Positions 44,376 to 51,042 are shown, counted from the stretch's first letter. The stretch is 64,000 bases of DNA from Prochlorococcus marinus CUG1416 (GCF_017695965.1 NZ_JAAORM010000002.1:372001-436000); one strand, 5' to 3'. The notes: a model not told the origin generated them from the sequence alone. A program made the numbers and translations.

Positions 44376-44666
44376 ATGACTTCAGGAGTCGCTAATGTTC
44401 GGACTTATTTTTATCGTAGCAGCCTTATTGACCCCCCAACTGGCTGGTTGTTTAACCAAAAAAGTGGTTTCTTGATTTTTTTTGAGAGTTATAAGAAATC
44501 TGTATCTAATAACTTAAAAGTATACACTCACCTTTTTTATTCAAATGAATTAGGTGAACCAGCCCAGCTTAAAAATTCAAGGCTTCATTCTATTGAGTGT
44601 GCTTATGAAACATGGAATGAATTAATTTCAGGAGGTTGGCAAATTGTTACTAATAAATTCCAGTAA
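44376..44666 (+). CDS. DUF1651 family protein, paralog 2
   Basis: 96 aa. Aligned with paralog 1: GWLFNQKSGF, THLFYSNELGEPAQL and the C-terminal AYETWNELISGGW. Function unknown, soluble. No Shine-Dalgarno before this ATG; the leader is about 17 nt from the predicted start. A 26-codon ORF with a good Shine-Dalgarno overlaps it in the +1 frame (44395-44475). A degraded gene follows at 44669. Confidence 0.8.
   Translation: MTSGVANVRTYFYRSSLIDPPTGWLFNQKSGFLIFFESYKKSVSNNLKVYTHLFYSNELGEPAQLKNSRLHSIECAYETWNELISGGWQIVTNKFQ
44395..44475 (+). CDS. Overlapping 26-aa hydrophobic peptide inside DUF1651 gene 2
   Basis: ATG at 44395 preceded by AGGAG with 6-nt spacing, +1 frame. The peptide begins MFGLIF, continues IVAALLTPQ and LAGC (a good lipobox), and ends with KKVVS and a TGA. 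It has the same length and motif positions as the ORF at 41936-42016; 11 of 26 residues are identical and most others are conservative. It would be a tiny membrane peptide or lipopeptide. Confidence 0.6.
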   Translation: MFGLIFIVAALLTPQLAGCLTKKVVS

Positions 44667-44668
44667 TC

Positions 44669-44901
44669 ATGATTAAGGTAAATCCGTAAAAATGGGAATA
44701 TCTAAAACAATCAATCCTAAAACGAAAACGTACAAAGATTTGTATTACTTGCAATCAATTTCGCTACAGCACTACAGAAACTTTTGCTACTGTCTTGATT
44801 TCCCAAGATACGAAAAACGTATATCACAGTGTGATCATTTACTTAAAGGTTGAGAGTATTGGCAAAACAATAGGACTATATTTTTTCCTGAAGCTTCGTA
44901 A
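44669..44901 (+). pseudogene. Decayed small zinc-finger-like gene
   Basis: ATG at 44669 begins MIKVNP, then an in-frame TAA (44687). The same frame then continues KWEYLKQSILKRKRTK and CITCNQFRYSTTETFATVL. After that a frameshift leads into SQCDHLLKG, another in-frame stop (TGA 44851), and EYWQNNRTIFFPEAS before a final TAA. Two stops plus one frameshift within about 75 codons of protein-like sequence mark a pseudogene. The CxxC and later cysteine suggest a small metal-binding protein; I cannot name the family. Confidence 0.6.
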
Positions 44902-45002
44902 TTATTCTTCAATTAAATTTTTCTAGGTAGAGATATTTAATTATGTAAATAAAGCATTATTTTATACAACCTCAAGAAATCTTTTTAATTATTTTAATAA
45001 TT

Positions 45003-45104
45003 ATGATTCAATTTTACTTTTCCATATTTCTATTAGTTGTGCTAACTTTTTTTGCTCTTTTGTTGGATGCACCAGAATTGGCTTCATTAATTCAAACATT
45101 TTAG
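45003..45104 (+). CDS. Small single-helix membrane protein
   Basis: 33 aa: MIQFYFSIFLLVVLTFFALL followed by LDAPELASLIQTF. One membrane helix and a short amphipathic tail. No family recognised, and no strong ribosome-binding site. Called on composition and intact ATG-to-stop. Confidence 0.45.
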   Translation: MIQFYFSIFLLVVLTFFALLLDAPELASLIQTF

Positions 45105-45186
45105 AAAATTATAAATCAGCATTTTTACTGATTTACTTTCTTTATAAGTAGGACGTAAGTTTAACTTGTTGAATCGGAGGGATCTA

Positions 45187-45228
45187 ATGATTGATAGTCC
45201 ACCAGAGGAGTTAGATTATAAAATTTAA
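45187..45228 (+). CDS. Mini-ORF with strong ribosome-binding site
   Basis: 13 codons (MIDSPPEELDYKI) preceded by CGGAGGG at good spacing, and followed by a terminator at 45255-45290. The combination suggests a short expressed peptide or the truncated head of a gene. Low certainty. Confidence 0.3.
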   Translation: MIDSPPEELDYKI

Positions 45229-45254
45229 ATCTAGATAAAACTAATGCTAAATCT

Positions 45255-45290
45255 GGAATGAATTTTCTATTTGAGATTCATTCCTTTTTA
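45255..45290 (+). terminator. Rho-independent terminator
   Basis: Perfect 9-bp stem GGAATGAAT / ATTCATTCC followed by TTTTT, plus strand. It ends the transcript carrying the mini-ORF at 45187 and perhaps the upstream genes. Confidence 0.75.
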
Positions 45291-45396
45291 ATTTCAATCT
45301 AAAAAAAGTGAAATTATAAATATTAAATTTTTTAAAGTGTAAAACTATTTATATTGAAATAATTTGATGCCACAGCCACTTCTATAGTGGGTAACT

Positions 45397-45579
45397 TTAC
45401 CTGAATCCAAAACCAGTTTTTTGTTCTTCCTTTTCTTCCCATTCCTTCATAAGTAGTTTTAGTAAACTTTTAACTTCTAAATTCGAAGCATCAGTATCTT
45501 TTTGAAGATTTATACATATGTTTTTTATTTCCTCATAGGCATTATCAATAAATATTGTTTTTTGATCTGGAATAGTCAT
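45397..45579 (-). CDS. Small acidic hypothetical protein
   Basis: 60 aa, helical and charged (NAYEEIKNICINLQKDTDAS; the tail is KEWEEKEEQKTG). No family recognised. Starts 6 bp after the membrane protein gene at 45586, so probably one transcript. Confidence 0.55.
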   Translation of the reverse strand: MTIPDQKTIFIDNAYEEIKNICINLQKDTDASNLEVKSLLKLLMKEWEEKEEQKTGFGFR

Positions 45580-45585
45580 AGAATT

Positions 45586-45798
45586 TTAAAGAGCTCCATT
45601 ACAATTAAATCCACTACAGTTAATAACCCTAAGAATATTCATTACAAAGTTGTGGAATCTTTCATCATAGAAAAATGCCCAGGTAGTAAATATAGCAAAA
45701 CCAGAGACAGCAAAAGCAGCATATTGCAGCCAATGTATTCCATAGCTATCTAATCCATTTTCATCAAAATCAGAATTACTCAATTTCTGTTTTTGCAT
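45586..45798 (-). CDS. Small membrane protein, unknown
   Basis: 70 aa. A polar N-terminus (KQKLSNSDFDENGLDSYG), one helix (WLQYAAFAVSGFAIFTTWAFF), then a soluble tail with two cysteines (INCSGFNCNGAL) that could form a disulfide. The topology puts the tail in the lumen or periplasm if the N-terminus is inside. Unknown function. Confidence 0.6.
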   Translation of the reverse strand: MQKQKLSNSDFDENGLDSYGIHWLQYAAFAVSGFAIFTTWAFFYDERFHNFVMNILRVINCSGFNCNGAL

Positions 45799-45880
45799 AT
45801 AATAAAAAATTATTTTTTAAAAAGAGAGTTTGTTTTGTACGTGAGATTTATTTATTTTTAATCTTAAATAAATTAATAGC

Positions 45881-46135
45881 TTAAATAAAACCCGGAATCA
45901 TCCAGCCAAACAAGCCGTAGTTTATTATTAAAACTAAAAAACCAATCATAGCTAATCTACCATTTGTTATTTCGGCATTTTTCCAATATTTACCCATATA
46001 GTTTTTAATTTTTTTTGAATTTTTAGATATCAAATAATTAGGTTCTAGAGGCTCCTGTAGCCTTTTAATCGCGTATAAAGAGAATTGGATTGTAATTGCG
46101 ATAATAACAACTATAAAACTAGTAAGGGCATCCAT
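45881..46135 (-). CDS. hli: High-light-inducible (Hli) chlorophyll-binding-like protein, extended form
   Basis: 84 aa from the ATG at 46135 (MDALTSFIVV); the frame is open 22 codons further. The C-terminal half has the Hli signature AEITNGRLAMIGFLVL with the chlorophyll-ligating Glu, Asn and Arg. The N-terminal half adds another hydrophobic helix (SFIVVIIAITIQFSLYAI), so this is a longer two-segment variant of the usual one-helix Hli. It protects photosystems under light stress. Thylakoid membrane. Confidence 0.88.
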   Translation of the reverse strand: MDALTSFIVVIIAITIQFSLYAIKRLQEPLEPNYLISKNSKKIKNYMGKYWKNAEITNGRLAMIGFLVLIINYGLFGWMIPGFI

Positions 46136-46280
46136 TTTTAAATTTAATATGTGATCAATTAGTAAGCCAAAGAAAAAATGACATTTGTATGCATCAAACA
46201 TTTCCTAATATCTGCTTTATTGACAGATGAAAACTTATCATTAATTATTAACGAATGTAACATATCTAAAAAAAATTAGT

Positions 46281-46424
46281 ATGAAATCTTACTTTTTCTT
46301 TGGATTTAAAATTGAAAAAGACTTTTATGTTACATATATGTGTCAGTTATATCAAAGTAGTGCTCTTAATGGGATTAACGAATCAGCTTTAAAGTTTTAT
46401 TTCTCTATATCAAGTGGGTATTGA
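46281..46424 (+). CDS. Small hypothetical protein
   Basis: 47 aa, aromatic-rich (MKSYFFFGFKIEKDFYVTYM ... ALKFYFSISSGY). No clear helix long enough to span a membrane. It stands alone. I do not recognise it; called because of its intact frame and protein-like composition. Confidence 0.45.
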   Translation: MKSYFFFGFKIEKDFYVTYMCQLYQSSALNGINESALKFYFSISSGY

Positions 46425-46491
46425 AAAGTTTTCAATAGGAGTAAATTTTTAATTTAATTTATTTAAGATAATTTTTAATAAATAGAAATGA

Positions 46492-46611
46492 TTATTTTTG
46501 TTTAATTTCGGGAAGGTAGAACTTATTGCCTAATGTATAACCAATTGACATAAGTACTAACCCAATAAGTTGAGGTAAATGAGAGTTTGCAAGAGAGATT
46601 TTTTCAATCAT
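46492..46611 (-). CDS. Small single-helix membrane protein
   Basis: 39 aa. The polar start MIEKISLANSHLPQ is followed by a helix LIGLVLMSIGYTLGNKFYL and a basic tail. No family recognised. Confidence 0.5.
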   Translation of the reverse strand: MIEKISLANSHLPQLIGLVLMSIGYTLGNKFYLPEIKQK

Positions 46612-46662
46612 TTCTCAATCCATAAAAGATTATAATAGTAAATTTTTTTTAATTCCGTAAAC

Positions 46663-46836
46663 TTATATTTTTCTTGATTCTTTAATCTCACCAGATTTTT
46701 TTAGTGAATTAAAAAGTCTTTCATTTTCTGTTTTTAAATTTTCTAATGCAGATTTTGTGAATTGCTCTTTAGCCTCAAATTTTGGTGAACTTATGACTTT
46801 TTTATTAGGAAGTTTTTTCTTCGGCTCAGGCTTCAT
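46663..46836 (-). CDS. Small basic coiled-coil-like protein
   Basis: 57 aa. A Lys/Pro-rich N-terminus (MKPEPKKKLPNKKVIS) is followed by a helical region with heptad-like hydrophobics (FTKSALENLKTENERLFNSL). Soluble. No family recognised. It resembles other short charged helical proteins of this region, such as 50664-50789, in ending with an ENExLFxxLKK-like segment. Confidence 0.5.
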   Translation of the reverse strand: MKPEPKKKLPNKKVISSPKFEAKEQFTKSALENLKTENERLFNSLKKSGEIKESRKI

Positions 46837-46934
46837 ATTTAATTGATTTTTTAAAATATTAGAAGATATTTAATTTGTATTACGTATGATTTTTTACAGT
46901 TTTATGGTTAATAATATTTGTTTACATAAACAAA

Positions 46935-47147
46935 TTAATCTATATCTTTTGGAAGCCTTAACCAACCAGTATTCCATTCAGTTTTGAGTTTTGTCCAGGA
47001 AATCCTTTTAATATCTTTTTTATTTTTGGTAGGAAAAATATCAACCCATCTATTTTCATTTTTACCACCATAAGTTTTAACCTGGAAATGCCTATTACCA
47101 TTTATAGTCCTAGGTGCTGTCCAGCAAAGAGTGGGAGGCCATTTCAT
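46935..47147 (-). CDS. TIGR02450 / DUF2389-like Trp-rich protein
   Basis: 70 aa. Features shared with the TIGR02450 family: a start with a Trp and NGxRHFQV (here INGNRHFQVKTYGG), then NRWVDIFPT, SWTKLKTEWNTGW at the C-terminus. Conserved tryptophans throughout. Soluble, function unknown. The similarity is by pattern, so somewhat uncertain. Confidence 0.65.
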   Translation of the reverse strand: MKWPPTLCWTAPRTINGNRHFQVKTYGGKNENRWVDIFPTKNKKDIKRISWTKLKTEWNTGWLRLPKDID

Positions 47148-47163
47148 AAGAAATTTTTAAAAA

Positions 47164-47250
47164 TCAAAGGTTGCTTTGTCCAGTCAAAACTAAACCATAG
47201 TATGCAATCGTGCCAAGAATAAGTACGATACCTAGTATTCTAATAATCAT
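47164..47250 (-). CDS. Tiny membrane peptide
   Basis: 28 aa: MIIRILGIVLILGTIAYYGL followed by VLTGQSNL. One membrane helix. ATG start and intact stop. Typical of very small thylakoid or inner-membrane peptides; family unknown. Confidence 0.5.
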   Translation of the reverse strand: MIIRILGIVLILGTIAYYGLVLTGQSNL

Positions 47251-47345
47251 GTTTTAAAATTTTTAATTTCATATTATATTTAAAAATTTTTATTTAAAAA
47301 AAATTATTAAAAATTCTATATATTTGATTTGAAGATTTAAAATTT

Positions 47346-47555
47346 TCAAATTTCTTTTTTTTTATTTCTAACTATGGAGTGGCAAGATTCAGGATGCCAT
47401 TCATTCTGAATCTTGCCAATGAAATCATAAATAAATGAATCTGGACATCCAGTTTCTTTTTGAAGTTCTGAAAGCTCTTCTTTAATGGATTCATATACAT
47501 GTGTTATTGTCCCTAAATTTTCTTCTTGGGAGGGAGCCCATTTTTTATTCTCCAT
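47346..47555 (-). CDS. Small hypothetical protein
   Basis: 69 aa from the ATG at 47555 (MENKKWAPSQEENLG), chosen because it leaves 10 bp after the stop of the gene upstream (47566). A start at 47582 would overlap it. Helical, acidic, with CPDSFIYDFIGKIQNEW. No family recognised. Confidence 0.55.
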   Translation of the reverse strand: MENKKWAPSQEENLGTITHVYESIKEELSELQKETGCPDSFIYDFIGKIQNEWHPESCHSIVRNKKKEI

Positions 47556-47565
47556 CGTTATGGGT

Positions 47566-47736
47566 TTAATTATTTTCCACAATATCGTAATAAGTTATAT
47601 CTCCATAATCAGCATCTGAACAACATAAATCACCATATAGTTCCTCTAACAAATCGTATGCGTCCGAATACTTTTCAAAACTCTGAGAGGTTAATTTGTC
47701 ATCTTTCCCATCGATTCTAATTATTTTGTAGACCAT
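47566..47736 (-). CDS. Small acidic hypothetical protein
   Basis: 56 aa. MVYKIIRIDGKDDKLTSQSF is followed by an acidic helix (DAYDLLEELYGDLCC) with a CC pair, and ends with DITYYDIVENN. Soluble, reminiscent of small phage or island proteins. It is followed after 10 bp by the gene ending at 47346, so the two are likely cotranscribed. Confidence 0.6.
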   Translation of the reverse strand: MVYKIIRIDGKDDKLTSQSFEKYSDAYDLLEELYGDLCCSDADYGDITYYDIVENN

Positions 47737-47795
47737 CTCTAATTTTGGTGTAAAAGTACTTTTGATTTATTAGAACATCTTAAAATTTAAAAATT

Positions 47796-47999
47796 TTATT
47801 TAAGAGTCTTGGGATAAAGCTTCTGAATTTTATTTTTCTGAATTTCTATTTTTCTTTGTTCATATTTCTTTGCCATAATTTTTCTGATAAATAATTGTGG
47901 GATAAGCCAAATTAAAGCAATAGCTATAGCCATGAAAATAGGATTTCTCCAGGTTAACCTAATAATCTCTTGTATAAGTTCTTGATTAAAAAATTCCAT
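47796..47999 (-). CDS. Small membrane protein with basic tail
   Basis: 67 aa. An amphipathic start (MEFFNQELIQEIIRLTW), one membrane helix (IFMAIAIALIWLIPQLFI) and a strongly basic C-terminal helix (KKYEQRKIEIQKNKIQK). Tail probably cytoplasmic. Unknown function. Confidence 0.6.
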   Translation of the reverse strand: MEFFNQELIQEIIRLTWRNPIFMAIAIALIWLIPQLFIRKIMAKKYEQRKIEIQKNKIQKLYPKTLK

Positions 48000-48166
48000 A
48001 AATTAAATGTTCAAAATATCGATGCTTGCCTTTTAAAAACTTAATAAATACTAAAAATAATTATAACTTACAAAAATTATATTAGGAAATTTATCAACTT
48101 ATTATCTTTTCTCGTTTGTTTTTTTATATTTAGCTTTAGATTAATCTTTTATTTCTTACTTTAAAG

Positions 48167-48832
48167 ATGCTCACTTTTCTTATCACAGGATCCAATAGGG
48201 GTATTGGATTGGAATTATGTAGGCAAATTCATGAGAGGGGAGATAAGGTAATTGCAACTTGTAGAAAAGCTTCAAAAGAACTTAAAGATTTAGGAGTGAG
48301 TATTGAAGAGAATATAGAAATTACTTCCGATGAGTCAATAACAAATTTGTGTAAAAAACTGTCTGGAGTTAATTTAGATTGCTTAATTCATAATGCAGGA
48401 ATTTATGAATTTAATTCTTTCGAAAACTTAGATAAAGAGAGTATTTTGAGTCAATTTGAAGTAAATGCATTGAGCCCAATATTTATCACTAAATCACTTA
48501 AACATCTTTTAAAAAGATCTTCTAAAATTGCTTTTATCACAAGTAGAATGGGATCTATTGAAGATAATTCATCTGGCAGTTCTTATGGCTACAGGATGTC
48601 TAAAGTTGCCTTGTCCATGGCAGCAAAATCGCTTTCTATAGATTTATCAAAAGAAGATATATATGTAGCTATTTTGCATCCTGGGTTAGTTAGTACAAGA
48701 ATGACTGGCTTTACAAGGAATGGAATAAGTCCTGAAGAATCAGCAAATGGCCTTTTAAAACGTATTGATTCTTTAAATAAAAAAAACTCAGGTACGTTTT
48801 GGCATGCCAACGGAGAAGTTTTGCCTTGGTAA
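48167..48832 (+). CDS. Short-chain dehydrogenase/reductase
   Basis: 221 aa classical SDR. The NAD(P)-binding TGSNRGIGLELC (residues about 7-18), HNAG (about 75-78), catalytic Ser in FITSRMGS and the YxxxK in YGYRMSKVALS (about 142-147) are all present, followed by HPGLVSTRMTG. An oxidoreductase of unknown substrate (carbonyl reductase-like). Cytoplasmic. It is the largest conserved gene inside the small-gene region. Confidence 0.92.
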   Translation: MLTFLITGSNRGIGLELCRQIHERGDKVIATCRKASKELKDLGVSIEENIEITSDESITNLCKKLSGVNLDCLIHNAGIYEFNSFENLDKESILSQFEVNALSPIFITKSLKHLLKRSSKIAFITSRMGSIEDNSSGSSYGYRMSKVALSMAAKSLSIDLSKEDIYVAILHPGLVSTRMTGFTRNGISPEESANGLLKRIDSLNKKNSGTFWHANGEVLPW

Positions 48833-48965
48833 TATCTATACTTTTATATTGAAGAGATTTATATCGTTAATTTGTTAAAAAACTTTTAAATTTTTAATGA
48901 ATTTCGTTGCATGTTTAATTCTTTTAGTTATCTTAAAAAAAAACATTAGTAAAGGAGGTGATTCA

Positions 48966-49088
48966 TTGTCGTATCTACCGAAAAATGCGGTTATTAAAGG
49001 GGCCGTGAATTCAGTATCTTCATCACATTCATCGGTCTCTTTTTCTTTAATTAAGAAAAAAGGTTTTATCATCAATAGATTTATATAA
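48966..49088 (+). CDS. Small protein with perfect Shine-Dalgarno and TTG start
   Basis: 40 aa from the TTG at 48966 (MSYLPKNAVIKGAVNSVSSS), preceded by AAGGAGGTGAT, a full match to the anti-Shine-Dalgarno, 7 nt before the start. A strong terminator follows 21 bp after the stop. The frame is open further upstream, but the ribosome site fixes this start. Ser-rich middle, basic end. Unknown function. Such a strong ribosome site stands out in this window. Confidence 0.5.
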   Translation: MSYLPKNAVIKGAVNSVSSSHSSVSFSLIKKKGFIINRFI

Positions 49089-49109
49089 ATCAGTCACTTA
49101 ATCATTAAT

Positions 49110-49145
49110 AGCTCTGCATCTCAAGTAGTCGCAGAGCTTTTTTTT
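49110..49145 (+). terminator. Rho-independent terminator
   Basis: 8-bp GC-containing stem AGCTCTGC / GCAGAGCT with a 13-nt loop, then eight Ts, plus strand. The best terminator in the window. It supports a plus-strand transcript through 48966-49088. Confidence 0.85.
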
Positions 49146-49175
49146 ATGAATTTAAATAATCTTTAAAAGTGTAAG

Positions 49176-49277
49176 CTATCCTTTATGGCCGAAATATATT
49201 AATGCTAAAAAAGATAAAGTGCTTACCAAAACGATTAAATACCAACCAGTTGAAGAGTTGGTAGTTACTTCTGTCAT
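49176..49277 (-). CDS. Small single-helix membrane protein
   Basis: 33 aa: MTEVTTNSSTGWYLIVLVST then SFLALIYFGHKG. One membrane helix. Its ATG overlaps the stop of the preceding small gene (TAATG). Last gene of a four-gene coupled chain from 49851. Confidence 0.55.
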   Translation of the reverse strand: MTEVTTNSSTGWYLIVLVSTLSFLALIYFGHKG

Positions 49278-49369
49278 TAATTCTGATTTTTATCGGAGGA
49301 ATTGATTATTTGAGAGAAAATCACAACTGATAGCATTAAAAAAACTAAAAGGATGTAAGTTACGTTCAT
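49277..49369 (-). CDS. Tiny membrane peptide
   Basis: 30 aa: MNVTYILLVFLMLSVVIFSQ then IINSSDKNQN. One helix. ATG directly follows the stop of the gene upstream (TAAATG), and its own stop overlaps the next start. Confidence 0.55.
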   Translation of the reverse strand: MNVTYILLVFLMLSVVIFSQIINSSDKNQN

Positions 49370-49624
49370 TTATAAAAAAATGCTAATTATTAAAAAGATA
49401 ATTCCTAGAACTACCGTAACAATTGCTCCATCAACTAATAAGTCTTTCCATGTATAACTTTTAAGCATCCTTGCTTTTTCTTCTTCATTCATAAGGTTCT
49501 TTAACCAGGTCCAATCTAAAAGCTGTGTCAATGCAACACCAAAAATTAAATGACCAATCAAAATACCAATTAGATCAATTCTAGAAATATCTTTAGAGAG
49601 ACTTGTAATAATAAAAAAGTCCAC
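49370..49624 (-). CDS. Small membrane protein, two helices
   Basis: 84 aa. Helix one is IGILIGHLIFGVALTQLL; helix two is GAIVTVVLGIIFLIISIFL; between them lies the polar loop NEEEKARMLKSYTWKDL. Starts at the last base of the upstream gene's stop. No family recognised. Part of the coupled chain 49851 to 49176. Confidence 0.65.
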   Translation of the reverse strand: MDFFIITSLSKDISRIDLIGILIGHLIFGVALTQLLDWTWLKNLMNEEEKARMLKSYTWKDLLVDGAIVTVVLGIIFLIISIFL

Positions 49625-49851
49625 TAGCTTTTATCTTTATTAGATAAGGCTCCACCTTCTTCTTTGTATTTTTCCCAAGCTTCACTTATTTTTGCTTTAG
49701 AGAAGTTTTGTTTCCCCTCAGAGAATTTATTTTTGAGATTATTAAAACTTTTAGTCAGTTCTTTTTTTGTTGGTTCATCGAGAAAGTTTGATGTTAATTT
49801 CCATAAGTACCAGCTACTAGCTAGAAGAAGAATTAATCCCAGAAATTGCAT
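49624..49851 (-). CDS. Small membrane-anchored helical protein
   Basis: 75 aa. An N-terminal anchor (MQFLGLILLLASSWYLWKL), then a long charged helix (KKELTKSFNNLKNKFSEGKQ) to the C-terminus. First gene of a chain of four small membrane proteins whose starts and stops touch or overlap, implying translational coupling. Unknown function. Confidence 0.6.
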   Translation of the reverse strand: MQFLGLILLLASSWYLWKLTSNFLDEPTKKELTKSFNNLKNKFSEGKQNFSKAKISEAWEKYKEEGGALSNKDKS

Positions 49852-49941
49852 ATTGTTTTTTTACTATGCTACAACTTTTTAAATGGTTTCGATAAATTAA
49901 TTTATTTAATGCCTATAATTTTTTCTGATATTAAATCGAAA

Positions 49942-50097
49942 TTAGAAATTTAACCAGTGAAAAAATATTCTATCTAGAAACCAAATAGTCAAACCTCCTT
50001 CCAGGAAAGCCAGCCAGTACATCCCATATTCAGATAACCCCATTTGTTCTTTTACTGTTTTAATTAATTTTTTATGGGCTTGAATGAGATCTTTCAT
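49942..50097 (-). CDS. Small membrane protein of picocyanobacterial type
   Basis: 51 aa. A basic helical N-terminus (MKDLIQAHKKLIKTVKEQMG), then LSEYGMYWLAFLEGGLTIWF, a membrane segment with charged ends, then LDRIFFHWLNF. The KEQMGLSEYGMYWLAFLEGG pattern looks like a conserved marine-cyanobacterial family, but no name or function is known to me. Confidence 0.65.
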   Translation of the reverse strand: MKDLIQAHKKLIKTVKEQMGLSEYGMYWLAFLEGGLTIWFLDRIFFHWLNF

Positions 50098-50115
50098 TAA
50101 TTAATCAAATTTGTT

Positions 50116-50367
50116 TTAAATATGTTGAATTTCTTTAATTAAAAAACCCTTTCCATAACAAGAAAGACAAGTTTTAGTTTCATCTAAAGAAATTCTAAGA
50201 AAACCTGCGCCATTACATCTAAAACAACGTACTTTAGTATTTGAATAGAGTTTTGACTTGATTGTAGCAGCACGATTTAAGTAAGAAACAGTTTCTTTAC
50301 GACCGTTTGCTTTGGCCGCTTTGTTTAAAAGCTTTTTGTAGTTGACTTTAAGTTCTTGGGTATTCAT
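50116..50367 (-). CDS. DnaJ-zinc-finger-like small protein
   Basis: 83 aa. A basic helical N-terminal half (YKKLLNKAAKANGRKETV) is followed by a zinc-binding module with two CxxCxGxG-like repeats (CFRCNGAGFLRI and CLSCYGKGF), as in the cysteine-rich domain of DnaJ. There is no J domain, so it is a free zinc-finger protein. Possibly protein-folding or RNA-binding; no direct evidence. Confidence 0.75.
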   Translation of the reverse strand: MNTQELKVNYKKLLNKAAKANGRKETVSYLNRAATIKSKLYSNTKVRCFRCNGAGFLRISLDETKTCLSCYGKGFLIKEIQHI

Positions 50368-50663
50368 CTTTTATCGGGAACTAGTTTTAAAATATAGGTA
50401 AAGGAGTCAATAAATAATTTAAATAATCCTTATGAATTTACCTTTTATATTTCTAATCTGATCTCTTATTGAGATTAGTTAAATATAACTAATATTTATT
50501 CTTAATGTTTAACTAATGAGTACTATTTCGAATCTTTAGTTGAAAATTTATATTTGATGAACTAATTTCAAATATTTAAAAAATTAATTCTTTTATTTCA
50601 GAAAATTAGTTTTATTAATTAAGTGATTTTTAAAGAAAATAGATCTTTGGAAGATCTAGGAGA

Positions 50664-50789
50664 TTAGCCAGCCTTTTTTAAATTTTTAACTAAAAAATCA
50701 TTTTCGTTAGTAAGTACATCAAACTTTGATTTTTTAAGTTTTTCTTTGATTTCAGTAGTCAAATCTTTTTTAATTTTGTTGGAATTCAT
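50664..50789 (-). CDS. Small charged helical protein
   Basis: 41 aa: MNSNKIKKDLTTEIKEKLKK, then SKFDVLTNENDFLVKNLKKAG. Very basic/helical, like the gene at 46663-46836 in its NENDFLVKNLKK end (compare ENERLFNSLKK). The two may be distant paralogs. Function unknown. Confidence 0.5.
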   Translation of the reverse strand: MNSNKIKKDLTTEIKEKLKKSKFDVLTNENDFLVKNLKKAG

Positions 50790-50849
50790 ATAGTTTAAAA
50801 ATTAATTTAAAAAATGACAGATTAAATCCTACTGATCATCCAAACAAAA

Positions 50850-50959
50850 TGTGGATATATTATTTGAAAAAAGAAAATATTTTATTTTGCACATAGAAGA
50901 TTTAATTTAATCAACATATTGTGGAAAACCCTGTTGAAAAACACTAAAAAAGTGGATAA
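50850..50959. other. Cluster of three DnaA-box-like sequences
   Basis: TGTGGATAT (50850-50858), TGTGGAAAA (50920-50928; reverse complement TTTTCCACA, the cyanobacterial DnaA-box consensus) and AGTGGATAA (50951-50959; reverse complement TTATCCACT) occur in the same orientation within 110 bp of non-coding DNA. This could bind DnaA, either titrating it or regulating. No dnaA or dnaN gene is nearby to support an origin. Confidence 0.35.
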
Positions 50960-51042
50960 CTCTCGGGGATCATTATCAAAACAAGCTTTTCTTGAATAAA
51001 TTCTAAGTATTAATACCTCATCAAGAAAAGTTTAAATATAGT

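Noticed and set aside
44692-44853. Plus-strand ORF of 53 codons (MGISKTINPK...)
   Set aside because: It is out of frame with most of the protein-like sequence of the decayed gene 44669-44901; only its last part (SQCDHLLKG) falls in the ancestral frame after the shift.
48875-49075. Minus-strand ORF of 66 codons
   Set aside because: The plus strand here has a full Shine-Dalgarno, start, stop and terminator, so the minus frame is taken as a shadow.
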